From Pseudomonas sp. IAC-BECa141 (GTDB taxonomy: Bacteria > Pseudomonadota > Gammaproteobacteria > Pseudomonadales > Pseudomonadaceae): 64,000 nucleotides of DNA. Shown here one piece after another: positions 1-8,606 of the stretch. A program made the position numbers and the translations under genes. Position 1 is the stretch's first letter; each line of letters begins with the position of its first letter. Location of the stretch: contig NZ_CP065410.1 in the NCBI RefSeq assembly GCF_020544405.1, positions 4,030,001 through 4,094,000 on the forward strand, written 5' to 3'. The notes beneath the pieces are model-generated. The model ran no database searches. It saw nothing but the letters and a program-made list of their open reading frames with translations, and was not told the DNA's origin.

Positions 1-2
1 GT

Positions 3-584
3 TCGCCGGTGTTCATGGAGCACGAACCGCGCATCTCCATCGACTACCTCGCCGGCCGCAGCCTGGCCATCGGGCCGTTCAAGGAATGGTACGTGGCGTT
101 CGACTGGATCTACGATCACGGCAGCCGCAAAGAGAATCGCGCCAACACGCTGTACAGCGGTTTCGGCACCGACATCGACACCCATTCGCGGGTCAATCTG
201 TCGGCCAACCTGTACGGGCGCTACCAGTGGGAAAACTACGGCGCCAGCAATGAATACTCGTGGGACGGCTACCGCGCACAGCTCAAGTACATCGTGCCGA
301 TCGACAAATTCAGCAACGGTGCGTCGCTGACCTACATCGGCTTTACCAACTTCGATTTCGGCTCGGACCTGCACAAGGACAACCCGGCGCGCACCGCCAA
401 TGCCACGGTGGCGACCAACGTGTTGCTGTACTCGTTCACCCACTTGCGCTTCACCCTGGTCGGCCGTTACTTCCACAACGGCGGCAACTGGGAGGACGGC
501 AGCGAGCTGAACTTCGGCGACGGCAACTTCCGCGCACGTTCCAATGGCTGGGGTTATTACGCCGGCATCGGTTATCAGTTCTGA
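3..584 (+). CDS. Tsx-like nucleoside channel, 5'-truncated
   Basis: Frame 3 is open from the window edge, so only the C-terminal part (about 190 residues) of an outer-membrane protein is present; no credible start is visible and the gene begins upstream. Alternating Tyr/Phe/Gly-rich beta strands and a terminal aromatic residue (YYAGIGYQF) are typical of outer-membrane barrels, and the text resembles the nucleoside-specific channel Tsx/OmpK family. The next gene, 14 bp downstream, encodes a purine nucleoside permease-family protein, which supports a role in nucleoside passage through the outer membrane. The family is well supported; the exact substrate is inferred. Confidence 0.8.
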   Translation, partial: SPVFMEHEPRISIDYLAGRSLAIGPFKEWYVAFDWIYDHGSRKENRANTLYSGFGTDIDTHSRVNLSANLYGRYQWENYGASNEYSWDGYRAQLKYIVPIDKFSNGASLTYIGFTNFDFGSDLHKDNPARTANATVATNVLLYSFTHLRFTLVGRYFHNGGNWEDGSELNFGDGNFRARSNGWGYYAGIGYQF

Positions 585-598
585 ATCAAGGAGCAAAC

Positions 599-1621
599 AT
601 GAAAGCAATGACGCGTGTATCACTGGCCGCTGCCACCCTGCTCTCGTCCCACGCGTGGGCGACCGAGGCACCGATTCAACCGAAAGTGGTGCTGATCACC
701 ATGTTCGCCCCGGAGGCACAGCACTGGATCGATCGCCTCGAACTCAAGCAGGAAATCCGCGTACCGGGCCTGTCGGCCGAGTACCCGACCGTTCGCTGCA
801 ACACGCAGCAGGTGTGCCTGATGACGACCGGCATGGGCCAGACCAACGCCGCCGCCTCAACCCTGGCACTGGCGCTGTCGCCGAAATTCGACCTGCGCAA
901 AAGCTACTTCCTGATTGCCGGGATTGCCGGCATCAGCCCGAAACACGGGACCATCGGTACCGCTGCGTGGGCGCATTATCTGGTCGAATTCGGCACCCAG
1001 TGGGAACTGGACTCGCGCGATGCACCCTCGAGCTGGCCGACCGGTTACCTCGGCATCAACACCAAAGGCCCGAACGAAAAACCACCGCTGGACTACAAGA
1101 CCGAAGTCTTCGAACTCAACCCGAAACTGCAAGCCAAGGCCTTCGCCCTGAGCCACAAGGTCAAACTGAGCGAAAGCAAGGAGTCGGCCGAATGGCGCCT
1201 GAAATACCCGGCAGCACCGGCCAATCAGCCGCCGGTGGTCACCCGTTGCGACACGCTGGCGGGCAACACCTGGTTCTCCGGCACACGCCTGAGCGAACGC
1301 GCCGAGGTCTGGACCAAACTGCTGACCGACAACCAGGGCGAATACTGCACCACCCAACAGGAAGACAACTCCACCTACGAAGCCTTGCTGCGTGCCAGTC
1401 GCGAGGGCCTGGTGGACGTGCAGCGCCTCGCCGTGGTGCGCGCCGGCTCCGACTTCGACCGCCCGGCGCCGGGCGGCAGCGAAGTGGACAACCTGCTCAA
1501 GTACGCCGATCAGGGCGGATTTGTGCCGGCCCTGGAAAACCTCTATCGCACGGGTAATCCGCTGGTGCAGGACATCCTGAAAAACTGGTCGGCGTGGGAG
1601 AACGGCGTCCCGCAGTCCTGA
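599..1621 (+). CDS. NUP-family purine nucleoside permease/phosphorylase-like protein
   Basis: A 340-aa protein with an N-terminal signal peptide (MKAMTRVSLAAATLLSSHAWA), so it is probably periplasmic. The body carries the family's blocks MFAPEAQHW, TTGMGQTNAA and AGIAGISP, which recall nucleoside phosphorylase folds, and a C-terminal RAGSDFDRP block. The NUP family is named for a yeast purine nucleoside permease, but in bacteria an exported nucleoside-binding or phosphorylase-like role is just as likely. The start at 599 is preceded by AAGGAG. It follows the Tsx-like gene closely, suggesting a two-gene nucleoside uptake unit, and is followed by an inverted repeat at 1631-1664. Confidence 0.85.
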   Translation: MKAMTRVSLAAATLLSSHAWATEAPIQPKVVLITMFAPEAQHWIDRLELKQEIRVPGLSAEYPTVRCNTQQVCLMTTGMGQTNAAASTLALALSPKFDLRKSYFLIAGIAGISPKHGTIGTAAWAHYLVEFGTQWELDSRDAPSSWPTGYLGINTKGPNEKPPLDYKTEVFELNPKLQAKAFALSHKVKLSESKESAEWRLKYPAAPANQPPVVTRCDTLAGNTWFSGTRLSERAEVWTKLLTDNQGEYCTTQQEDNSTYEALLRASREGLVDVQRLAVVRAGSDFDRPAPGGSEVDNLLKYADQGGFVPALENLYRTGNPLVQDILKNWSAWENGVPQS

Positions 1622-1630
1622 AACCCACAA

Positions 1631-1664
1631 AGCCCTGTGGGTGCGAACGTGCTCCCACAGGGCT
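1631..1664. repeat. Short CCTGTGGG inverted repeat, REP-like, possible terminator
   Basis: AGCCCTGTGGG at 1631-1641 is the exact reverse complement of CCCACAGGGCT at 1654-1664, leaving a 12-base loop. The arms match the outer part of the REPINs at 16740 and 23202. It lies between the convergent NUP and dehydrogenase genes and could also stop transcription, although no T-run follows. Confidence 0.7.
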
Positions 1665-1691
1665 GTGTGATGACATGAACAACAGCGACGA

Positions 1692-2648
1692 TCAGGGGAT
1701 AAGAATCACTTTGTCACCGCTGCCCTGATTCACATCCGCATAGCGCGCGAGCCCTTCGACCAGAGGCGCTTCGACCAGCCCTTGCGGCAGTGGCAGCAGG
1801 TCTTCGTCGAAGAACCGGCCGAACTGCTCGAGCATCGCCGCGCAGGCTTCAACGCCGTACAGCAACGAGTTGATACCGACTACCGAACCGCCCTTGCGAT
1901 ACAGCGCCAGTGCCGGCAGTTGCACATGCCCGTCCACCGGCGCAGCGATGATCGCGATCCGCCCGAAGGGCGCCAATGCCGCGACAGAGGCCGGCAGCCA
2001 GAAACCGGTGGTGTCGAAGATCACATCGGCGCCACCGCGATACACCGCGTTGACCTGTGCACCCAGATCCTCGGGTTTATCCAGCTGAATCGTCTGATAA
2101 CCCTGAGCCTGCAAGTCCTTGACCTGCTCCGGACGCCGCGCTGCCGCCAGCAACTGCGCGCCGCGCACCTTGGCCAACGCCAGCGCCGCCGTCGCCACCG
2201 CCCCGCCGCCAATCACCAGCAAACGGGTTTCGGCACTGACCAGACTGCGCTCCAGCGCATCCCACGCCGTGGTGTAAGGCACGCCGAGGCTGGCAGCCTG
2301 GGTGAAGCTCAAATGCGAAGGCTTGTGCGCCACGCCATTGGCCGGCAGTTTGACGAACTGCGCATGGGAGCCATCGGCAAAAAAGCCCAGCTCACGCCCG
2401 GTGCCCCAGACTTCCTGACCGATCAACGCCTGCGGCCCTTCGACCACCACACCGGCAAAGTCCCGACCGGGAATACGTGGCAGCGTGGTGTACGGGAAGC
2501 GCCCGAGCACGTTTTTCACGTCGCTGGGATTGAGGCCCGCCGCCTTGATCTGCACCAGCACATCGTCAGCCCCCGGCACCGGCGTCGGCACCTCGACGAA
2601 GCGCAGGGACGACAGCTCGCCGGTTTTATCGAATTGCAGTGCTTTCAT
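1692..2648 (-). CDS. Zinc-independent alcohol dehydrogenase / quinone oxidoreductase
   Basis: A 318-aa medium-chain dehydrogenase/reductase. The N-terminal GroES-like half includes GADDVLVQIKAAGLNPSD and IPGRDFAGVVVEG. The Rossmann half shows LLVIGGGAVATAALALAK and a C-terminal substrate-closing segment. The Cys and His zinc ligands of classical alcohol dehydrogenases are not apparent, which fits the quinone oxidoreductase (QOR) branch using NADPH. An upstream in-frame extension lacks family character, so the ATG at 2648 (MKALQFDKTG) is preferred. The AraC regulator at 2943-3731 on the same strand, with a XapX gene between, may control it. Confidence 0.85.
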   Translation of the reverse strand: MKALQFDKTGELSSLRFVEVPTPVPGADDVLVQIKAAGLNPSDVKNVLGRFPYTTLPRIPGRDFAGVVVEGPQALIGQEVWGTGRELGFFADGSHAQFVKLPANGVAHKPSHLSFTQAASLGVPYTTAWDALERSLVSAETRLLVIGGGAVATAALALAKVRGAQLLAAARRPEQVKDLQAQGYQTIQLDKPEDLGAQVNAVYRGGADVIFDTTGFWLPASVAALAPFGRIAIIAAPVDGHVQLPALALYRKGGSVVGINSLLYGVEACAAMLEQFGRFFDEDLLPLPQGLVEAPLVEGLARYADVNQGSGDKVILIP

Positions 2649-2679
2649 GGAAATCTCCACCGAAGGAAAAAGACAGGAT

Positions 2680-2853
2680 TCAGGACAGCCAGCCACTGAC
2701 CAGTTGCCGGCCCATCGGCCACAACTGCTCGCCCGCCAGCATGCCCAGCAGGCCCACCAGCGCGATGGTCGGCGGCGCCGGAGAACGGACATCCAGCGCG
2801 CCATACAGCAGGCCGACACCCAGACCGACGCCCAGTGAAATCAGGTAATTCAT
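2680..2853 (-). CDS. XapX domain small membrane protein
   Basis: A 57-aa protein, MNYLISLGVGLGVGLLYGALD followed by PAPPTIALVGLLGMLAGEQ. It has two hydrophobic helices separated by a PAPPTIALVG turn, the layout of the XapX domain family of tiny inner-membrane proteins with unknown function. It starts at the ATG 2853 and ends 31 bp before the dehydrogenase gene, so the two are probably co-transcribed. The function is not known; family assignment rests on the PAPP-x-IALVGLLGM block. Confidence 0.75.
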   Translation of the reverse strand: MNYLISLGVGLGVGLLYGALDVRSPAPPTIALVGLLGMLAGEQLWPMGRQLVSGWLS

Positions 2854-2942
2854 GGGATCACTCCGCCACACAAAGGGAATGGGCAAAGTCTAGGGAAAGG
2901 CTGCGACCGGCATCGGCCAAGGACTTCTGAATTTCGGCCAAA

Positions 2943-3731
2943 TCAGCCGGCGAGCGGCCCGCCATCGAACTGCGAAGGCGCGACACCCAGCTCCCGGCGG
3001 AACATGTCGCTGAAACTGCTCGGCGAATAACCCAGCTCACGGGCGATCGCGCTGACCGGCACGCCCTGGATCAACTCCGCCACCGCCGTCGCCAACTGCA
3101 CCTGACGCCGCCACTCGGCGAAGCCCATGCCCAGCCCTTCCTTGAACAACCGCGCCAGGGTGCGCACGCTGGCCCCGGCGTTCTCGGCATGTTGCTCAAA
3201 AGGAATGTCCAGCGACGGCGCGGCCATCACCGCCTGACACAGACTCATCAACCGCCGGTCTGCATCGTCCGGCAACGGGATCTTCAGCTGTGAACGCCTT
3301 GCACGTTTCAGCTCCAGCAGCGCCAGCCCGACCAGCGCCTCGTAATACTCGGCATCTCCGCTGTCACCTTGCGCCACCAGCCCGACGATCAACTCGCGCA
3401 GCAAACCGCCGACCTCAATCACCTGCACCGTCTCATCCAGCGTCGCCGCCAGCGCCGGACGCAGATAGATATTGCGCATCTGCAAATCCGACACCACGCG
3501 AATCCCGTGCGGCACCCCCGGCGGCAACCACACCGCCCGCTGCGGCGGCACCACCAGCGCCTCGTGCGGCGTCTCGACCCACATCACCCCGCTCATCGCA
3601 TACAGCAACTGGCCCCAGACATGCTCGTGCGGCTCGATGAACAACCCGCGCGGATAGGTGCGCGCCAGCGGCTGTACGGGCACATCGGTGTCAGTGAGGT
3701 CAGGAGGTGCGGCGAGGGCCATGTGGAACAT
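2943..3731 (-). CDS. AraC-family transcriptional regulator with N-terminal cupin
   Basis: A 262-aa protein. The N-terminal half is cupin-like (FIEPHEHVWGQLLYAMSGVMWVE, WLPPGVPHGI), binding a small effector. The C-terminal 100 residues are the double helix-turn-helix of the AraC/XylS family, ending with ARELGYSPSSFSDMFRRELGVAPSQF. This layout matches regulators of neighbouring oxidoreductase or efflux genes. It is transcribed toward the XapX and dehydrogenase genes and could control them. An internal ATG at 3722 is an alternative start; neither has a clear ribosome site. Confidence 0.85.
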   Translation of the reverse strand: MFHMALAAPPDLTDTDVPVQPLARTYPRGLFIEPHEHVWGQLLYAMSGVMWVETPHEALVVPPQRAVWLPPGVPHGIRVVSDLQMRNIYLRPALAATLDETVQVIEVGGLLRELIVGLVAQGDSGDAEYYEALVGLALLELKRARRSQLKIPLPDDADRRLMSLCQAVMAAPSLDIPFEQHAENAGASVRTLARLFKEGLGMGFAEWRRQVQLATAVAELIQGVPVSAIARELGYSPSSFSDMFRRELGVAPSQFDGGPLAG

Positions 3732-3868
3732 TCATCGGGATTGGCGAAGGCGTCATGGTAACCAGTCAGCCCGGTCCCTCGCCATTGATAGATACCGTCG
3801 GACAATCCGAGTGAATTTTCCCGATGCCCAGCGATCCTTCTATTACCACAGGGAGGAAGACCGGCTTT

Positions 3869-4096
3869 ATGAACAACGCAAAACTGTTTGTCATCGAATA
3901 CACCCTTCACGGCGCGCCCAAGTCGTTCATTATCCGCTCGGACAGAATGGACAACACCGAGGCGTGGCACTGGGCAAGCTGCGACGCAGGGGTCGGCCGC
4001 ATCCCGCGTTTCGGCCGGGAGAAAGTGCAAAAGACCAGCAAGCCGATGGCAGAAAAATTCGGCGTGGAAAACGTGACGTGGCGTCCGGCAAGCTAA
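3869..4096 (+). CDS. DUF6555-like small protein
   Basis: A 75-aa protein, MNNAKLFVIEYTLHGAPKS onward, with IRSDRMDNTEAWHWASCDAG in the middle. It has no signal peptide or membrane helix. GGGAGGAAGA just upstream supports the ATG at 3869 rather than the ATG at 3824, which would add a non-conserved leader. It resembles small Pseudomonas proteins grouped as DUF6555, whose role is unknown. The preceding gene is divergent, so it probably has its own promoter in 3732-3850. Confidence 0.65.
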   Translation: MNNAKLFVIEYTLHGAPKSFIIRSDRMDNTEAWHWASCDAGVGRIPRFGREKVQKTSKPMAEKFGVENVTWRPAS

Positions 4097-4134
4097 GCTT
4101 GCGCGCAGCTGGGGATTATTTCGGGGGAACATAC

Positions 4135-4407
4135 ATGACAACCATCAACAGCCCGGCGCACCTGGACTATGGTCTGGACACGCTGTTTGGCCGCATGACC
4201 CGAAGCGTCGACTGTCCGGTGGGTCTGGAGCCCGTCGAAAATGATCCCTTCCGCTTCTCCCTGCGCGTGCCGGCGCCCTTGCCGCAAGACCTCGAAAAAG
4301 CCAAAACCGTCGTTGTCAGCGTTGAAGGCCGTCGGCTGCAAGGGACTGTCCGCCATGTCGAACGGCTGGACGATGACAGCCTGAAACTGGAAGTGGAGCC
4401 TGACTAG
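4135..4407 (+). CDS. Conserved hypothetical protein
   Basis: A 90-aa protein, MTTINSPAHLDYGLDTLFGR onward, acidic, with no signal peptide or membrane segment. The C-terminal part (VVVSVEGRRLQGTVRHVERLDDDSL) looks like a small beta-rich fold. The ATG at 4135 follows GGGGGAAC. I do not recognise a characterised family. It lies 38 bp after the DUF6555-like gene and is probably co-transcribed with it. Codon use resembles the surrounding core genes. Confidence 0.6.
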   Translation: MTTINSPAHLDYGLDTLFGRMTRSVDCPVGLEPVENDPFRFSLRVPAPLPQDLEKAKTVVVSVEGRRLQGTVRHVERLDDDSLKLEVEPD

Positions 4408-4430
4408 GCTCCACGTTTTCATGGCTTGCG

Positions 4431-4598
4431 TTATTTAGGATGCGCGCAGTGGCATCCCTTGCCGGTACATGCTTCGCCGCCCTTATGGTGATGCGCGCAG
4501 GCTTCACAGCAATAGTGTTTACCGTGCGCCACATAAGCGTGGTCGCCTTCCTTGATCTTGCAATTACAGCCCGGGCAATCGCATTTTCTATCTGGCAT
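4431..4598 (-). CDS. Bacterial metallothionein
   Basis: A 55-aa ORF read by hand: MPDRKCDCPGCNCKIKEGDH, then a segment rich in Cys and His, ending GKGCHCAHPK. It has ten Cys (positions 6, 8, 11, 13, 30, 31, 34, 44, 49, 51) and a cluster of His (20, 25, 28, 36-38, 50, 53). The CxCxxCxC block and the YCCEAC block are characteristic of the prokaryotic metallothionein family, which sequesters Zn(II), Cd(II) or Cu(I) in the cytosol. Pseudomonas metallothioneins also use His ligands, in agreement with this sequence. It is convergent with the upstream small gene. Confidence 0.9.
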   Translation of the reverse strand: MPDRKCDCPGCNCKIKEGDHAYVAHGKHYCCEACAHHHKGGEACTGKGCHCAHPK

Positions 4599-4667
4599 GG
4601 GACAGACTCCTTCGGTGGTGGTTGTCTGAGACCTGAAGAACAGGTCGTACCACCAGTGTAGAAGCTG

Positions 4668-5123
4668 TCAGTCCGCCTGCCGCACACTGCTGCGATACAT
4701 GAACACCAGCGCCAGCCCCAGGCAGACCATCGCCAGAATCCGCGCGCCCGACAGCTCGATGGCGGGGTTGCCCAGCCAACCGAAATTGTCGATCAACATC
4801 CCCATTCCCAACTGCCCGACAATCACCGCCACCGTCGCCACCGCAGTACCGACGCGCGACACCGCACCCACCATGACCATCATGTACACCACGCCGAACA
4901 GTGCACCGCTAAGCTGCCATTTCGGTACGTCCAGCAGGCTGATCGCCTGGGCCGGTTCGAAAAACAGGATGAGCAGCCCCGTACTCACGGCGCCGACCGC
5001 AAACGTCAACAGGCTACTGCGCAGCACCCCAACGGTCTCCCCCAGCCGCCCGTTGATCGCTGCCTGCACACTCAACACCGCACCGGCCAACACCACCACC
5101 GCCAACAAAATAACCAGACTCAT
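4668..5123 (-). CDS. DMT-family (YdcZ/DUF606) half-size transporter
   Basis: A 151-aa integral membrane protein with about five hydrophobic helices, starting MSLVILLAVVVLAGAVLSVQ. The NGRLGETVG and SGALFGVVYM blocks belong to the YdcZ/DUF606 branch of the drug/metabolite transporter superfamily, which is half the size of EamA proteins and works as a pair or dimer. It starts at ATG 5123 or at the GTG 5126, directly after the stop codon of the upstream paralogue (5127-5129), so the two are translationally coupled. The substrate is unknown. Confidence 0.8.
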   Translation of the reverse strand: MSLVILLAVVVLAGAVLSVQAAINGRLGETVGVLRSSLLTFAVGAVSTGLLILFFEPAQAISLLDVPKWQLSGALFGVVYMMVMVGAVSRVGTAVATVAVIVGQLGMGMLIDNFGWLGNPAIELSGARILAMVCLGLALVFMYRSSVRQAD

Positions 5124-5126
5124 CAC

Positions 5127-5615
5127 TCACCCCCGCGCAATCAAAACCAAAGCCGCCACAATCAACCCCAACGCCAGCCACCGTTCACCGTTGACCTTCT
5201 TGCGCGTGGCGCCAAACCAGCCGAAATGGTCGATCAGCACACTCTTGCCGACCTGCCCGGACAGAATCGCGATCATGGTCATGGCGATGCCGATATGCGG
5301 CGTGGCCAGCGTCAACACCACCACGTACATCGGCCCCAGAAATCCGCCGATCAACTGCCAGCGCGGCAAGTCGGTCAGCGCCGGCCCCTTCTGTGGCCCC
5401 GCAAACAGCAACAACAAAAACAGAATCGCCGTCCCGACCCCGAAGATGCTCAAGGTCGCCCACAAATGCCCGACCTGCTCACCCAAGGGCCCGAGCAATC
5501 CGGCCTCCACTGACAACCCCATGCCGGCCATGATCACCAGCGGCAACAGCAACAAACGCAAACCAGGCCGGGCGACCGGGGCCGGCGCGGCACTCACTTC
5601 ATCAAACGACTGCAT
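5127..5615 (-). CDS. DMT-family (YdcZ/DUF606) half-size transporter
   Basis: A 162-aa membrane protein. After a short cytoplasmic tail (MQSFDEVSAAPAPVARPG) it has about five helices and is a diverged paralogue of the next gene (compare WQLIGGFLGPMYVVV with WQLSGALFGVVYMMV and LIDHFGWFG with LIDNFGWLG). The start at 5615 is chosen because AGAGG lies seven bases upstream; a longer version to 5705 would add a non-conserved leader. The pair is likely a heteromeric small-molecule exporter. The divergent LysR gene at 5726 is its probable regulator. Confidence 0.8.
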   Translation of the reverse strand: MQSFDEVSAAPAPVARPGLRLLLLPLVIMAGMGLSVEAGLLGPLGEQVGHLWATLSIFGVGTAILFLLLLFAGPQKGPALTDLPRWQLIGGFLGPMYVVVLTLATPHIGIAMTMIAILSGQVGKSVLIDHFGWFGATRKKVNGERWLALGLIVAALVLIARG

Positions 5616-5725
5616 CGGAAAACCTCTGAGGAAAACGATGGCGCGGATTATCGGCTGGCACAGCTGTGCGATAAATGGGAGCATCCGGACAACACTTTTG
5701 CGCAACTCGCACAGCAGGACAGACG

Positions 5726-6661
5726 ATGCACGGGCTCAACGAACTGGGATTCAAGGCGCTAAGGCTGTTTGTGGCGGTGCTCGACCACGGCAGTTTTTCC
5801 GAAGTCGCCCGCCGCGAGGGTGTGGCGCCCTCGTCGATTTCCCGGCAGATCCAGTTGATGGAACAGGCGCTGAACCAGCAATTGCTCTACCGTCACACCC
5901 GCGCGGTCACGCCGACCGAAGCCGGGCGCATGCTCGGCCATCACGCGCGGCTGGTGCTGGTGCAACTGGAGGAGGCCGAACAGGCCTTGCAGGAACAGCA
6001 AAGCGAACCGACCGGCCTGGTACGGATCAACGCCCCGGTGGTGTTCGGCCAGCGTCACCTCACGCCATGGCTCGGGCGATTGTGCGAGCGCTATCCGAAG
6101 CTGCAACTGGACATCCAGCAGACCGACCACTACATCGATCCGCTGCAGGAAGGCGCCGACCTGCTGTTCCGCATCGGCCCGCTGCACGACTCGAGCATGC
6201 AGGCGCGGATTTTGGCGCCGCACCGTTTTCAGGTCGCGGCCAGCCCGGCGTATCTCAAGCGTTTCGGCGCGCCCCGGCATCCCGACGACCTCGCCCGCCA
6301 CCAGTGTCTGGCCTACAAGGGTGCGACCGGCCAGCAACGCTGGTTCTTCCGTCAGGATCAGGGCGAGTGGACGCCGTATGCAGTCAAGGGCCCGATCACC
6401 GGTAACCACGCGGACACGCTGACCCAGGCCGCTGTGCAGGGGCTGGGGCTGGTGATGTTTCCGTCATGGCTGATCGGTGAAGCGGTGCGTGAGGGCACGC
6501 TGGTGCCGGTGCTGGGGGAGTATCAGGTGTCGAACAGCGTGGAGCCGCAGCAGATTGCGGTGCTGTGGCCGGGGAGCCGGCGGTTGTCGGTGAAGGTGCG
6601 GACGGTGATTGATTTCTTTGTCGAGTGTTTTGGCGAGGTGCCGTATTGGGACAGACCCTGA
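5726..6661 (+). CDS. LysR-family transcriptional regulator
   Basis: A 311-aa LysR-type regulator with an N-terminal winged helix (FKALRLFVAVLDHGSFSEVA, then VAPSSISRQIQLMEQAL). The C-terminal periplasmic-binding-like effector domain runs from about residue 90 (LVRINAPVVFGQRHLTPWL). The ATG at 5726 precedes MHGLNELGF; the longer in-frame extension is not family-like. It is divergent from the two DMT transporter genes with a 110-bp shared intergenic region, the usual arrangement for a LysR protein controlling its neighbour. The effector is unknown. Confidence 0.88.
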   Translation: MHGLNELGFKALRLFVAVLDHGSFSEVARREGVAPSSISRQIQLMEQALNQQLLYRHTRAVTPTEAGRMLGHHARLVLVQLEEAEQALQEQQSEPTGLVRINAPVVFGQRHLTPWLGRLCERYPKLQLDIQQTDHYIDPLQEGADLLFRIGPLHDSSMQARILAPHRFQVAASPAYLKRFGAPRHPDDLARHQCLAYKGATGQQRWFFRQDQGEWTPYAVKGPITGNHADTLTQAAVQGLGLVMFPSWLIGEAVREGTLVPVLGEYQVSNSVEPQQIAVLWPGSRRLSVKVRTVIDFFVECFGEVPYWDRP

Positions 6662-6682
6662 CGATCTGTCCCGACAACGCCA

Positions 6683-8365
6683 TCAGATACGGAACTGCCC
6701 CACCAACTTCCCAAGTCGCTGCCCCAGATCCGCCAGACTGCGCGAAGTCTGCGCCCCCAACTGCGTCTCATCCGCCACGTTATCCACCGCCACCGCAATC
6801 TGATGCACGCTGCGGTTGATCTCCTCCGCCACCGCCGTCTGCTCTTCAGCGGCGCTGGCAATCTGAGCATTCATCGAGTTGATCGTCGCAATCAGATCCG
6901 CCATCGCATCCAGCGACGCCCCCGCCTGATTGGCCTGGGCCGACGTACCGTCACCCGCCTCGCTGGAACGGCGCATCGCTTCAACCGCCGACTGCGTCCC
7001 CGCTTGCAAGCGATCGATCATCCCCTGGATTTCCTGAGTGCTGATCTGTGTGCGCGACGCCAGCGCCCGCACCTCGTCCGCCACCACCGCAAACCCGCGT
7101 CCGGCCTCACCGGCCCGAGCCGCTTCGATCGCGGCGTTGAGCGCCAGCAGGTTGGTCTGTTCGGCAATCGAGCGGATCACCCCGAGCACGCCGACAATCG
7201 ACGACACGTCCTGTTGCAGGCTGTCGAGGGACACGCCGCTGCTGCGGATGTCGTCCACCAGCGCATGAATCTGTTTGATGCTACCGGCCACCACGCGTTT
7301 GGCGGTCTGACCTTCTTCGTCGGTCTGCTGCGCGGCAACGGCAGCGTTCTGCGCGCTCTTGGCGACTTCCTGGGCGGCGGCGGACATTTCGTTGATCGCC
7401 GTGGCCACCTGATCGGTTTCGTGGCGTTGACGCTCCATGGCCTGATCGGAGCGCTGGGCCTGATCCGAGACTTGCGTCACCAGCCCGGTCAGTTGCGAGG
7501 TCATCTCGGTGATCTGCCGCACCAGGCCGTGGATTTTGTCGACAAAGCGGTTGAACGAGCCGGCCAGTTCGCCGAGTTCGTCCTGGCTGGTGATGGTCAG
7601 GCGCCGCGTCAGGTCGCCCTCGCCCGCCGCGATGTCATCGAGGTTGGCTTTCATCAGGGTCAGCGGTCGCAGGATGGTATTGGCCAGCAGCATTCCCGCC
7701 GCCGCGATCACCAGCAGCACCACCACCGCCACGCCGACGATGCTCAGCACCACGCCCTGCATGCGTTCCTGCACCTTGGCCTCGACCACCGCCACTTGCG
7801 CTTCGATGCCATCGAGGTTGACCGACGTACCGACCGCCATGTCCCACTTCGCCAGGTATTCGGTGTAGCCGAGTTTCGGCACCAGCACTTGCGCGTTGCC
7901 CGGCAGCGGCGAGCTGTATTGCAGGTAGTGGGTGCCGTCCTTCGCGACTTTCACCAGGTCGCGATTGACGTAGACGCCGTTCGGGTCGCGGTTGTCCTTG
8001 AAGCTTTTGCCCACGCCTTCGGGATCGTTGGCCTTGAACAGGCGCACGGTCTCGGAGTCGTAGCCGAAAAAGTAGCCGTCCTTGCCGTACTTGATGCTCG
8101 ACAACAGTTTGATGACCTGCGCCCGCGCCTCGGCGTCACCGGGAGCGGCAGCGTCGTACAACGGTTTGATGGTGGTCATGGCCACCGCGACATAGCTGGC
8201 CAGGGTGGCCTTGGCGTCGCCAAGCAGGCGTTCGCGAGTCTGTTCGACTTCCTTGCGCGCCTGTTCCTGAAGGATGAACAGCGTGGTCAGGCTGATCACC
8301 AGCGCAAAGAGCAAGACCGGAAGGACGGCAAGGGACAGGACTTTAGCCTTGAGACTCAGGCGCAT
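6683..8365 (-). CDS. Methyl-accepting chemotaxis protein, single Cache domain
   Basis: A 560-aa chemoreceptor. TM1 is at about residues 8-32. A periplasmic sCache-type sensor follows with the typical [10 protein letters not shown] and [10 protein letters not shown] blocks. TM2 is at about 205-228, then a HAMP domain and a cytoplasmic signalling hairpin whose tip carries [20 protein letters not shown], the CheA/CheW contact site. The C-terminus (LVGQFRI) lacks a CheR-tethering pentapeptide. The ligand is unknown; sCache_2 sensors often bind small carboxylates. A sigma-28-like promoter is present at 8408-8434. Confidence 0.92.
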   Translation of the reverse strand: MRLSLKAKVLSLAVLPVLLFALVISLTTLFILQEQARKEVEQTRERLLGDAKATLASYVAVAMTTIKPLYDAAAPGDAEARAQVIKLLSSIKYGKDGYFFGYDSETVRLFKANDPEGVGKSFKDNRDPNGVYVNRDLVKVAKDGTHYLQYSSPLPGNAQVLVPKLGYTEYLAKWDMAVGTSVNLDGIEAQVAVVEAKVQERMQGVVLSIVGVAVVVLLVIAAAGMLLANTILRPLTLMKANLDDIAAGEGDLTRRLTITSQDELGELAGSFNRFVDKIHGLVRQITEMTSQLTGLVTQVSDQAQRSDQAMERQRHETDQVATAINEMSAAAQEVAKSAQNAAVAAQQTDEEGQTAKRVVAGSIKQIHALVDDIRSSGVSLDSLQQDVSSIVGVLGVIRSIAEQTNLLALNAAIEAARAGEAGRGFAVVADEVRALASRTQISTQEIQGMIDRLQAGTQSAVEAMRRSSEAGDGTSAQANQAGASLDAMADLIATINSMNAQIASAAEEQTAVAEEINRSVHQIAVAVDNVADETQLGAQTSRSLADLGQRLGKLVGQFRI

Positions 8366-8407
8366 AGGGAACTCACTTTTTTGGTTTTGTTGGCGTGGTT
8401 ACAGGCT

Positions 8408-8434
8408 ATAACGGCACGCGAAACCAAAAGTTGA
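8408..8434 (-). promoter_or_regulatory. Sigma-28 (FliA)-like promoter of the chemoreceptor gene
   Basis: On the minus strand TCAA (8434-8431) is followed after 15 bases by GCCGTTAT (8415-8408). The FliA consensus is TAAA-N15-GCCGATAA, so 3 of 4 and 6 of 8 bases agree with exact spacing. It ends 43 bp before the chemoreceptor start at 8365. Confidence 0.6.
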
Positions 8435-8446
8435 GCTGGGGCTTGA

Positions 8447-8596
8447 GATCGTTCCCACGCGGACGCTCGACGCAGATCATTCCCACGCTCTGCGTGGGAA
8501 TGCCTCTTGTGACGCTCTGCGTCACGCTTTGGAACGCGGAGCGTCCCGGGCTGCATTCCCACGCGGACGGTTCGACGCCTCGACGTGGGAACGATC
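8447..8596. repeat. 150-bp GATCGTTCCCACG inverted-repeat element
   Basis: GATCGTTCCCACG at 8447-8459 is the exact reverse complement of CGTGGGAACGATC at 8584-8596. The interior has further nested copies of TTCCCACGC/GCGTGGGAA and palindromic CTCTGCGT segments. A short version of the same element is at 24517-24554. It sits between the chemoreceptor and antiporter genes and encodes no plausible protein. It looks like a non-autonomous REP-like element. Confidence 0.75.
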
Positions 8597-8606
8597 AACA
8601 ATCAAG

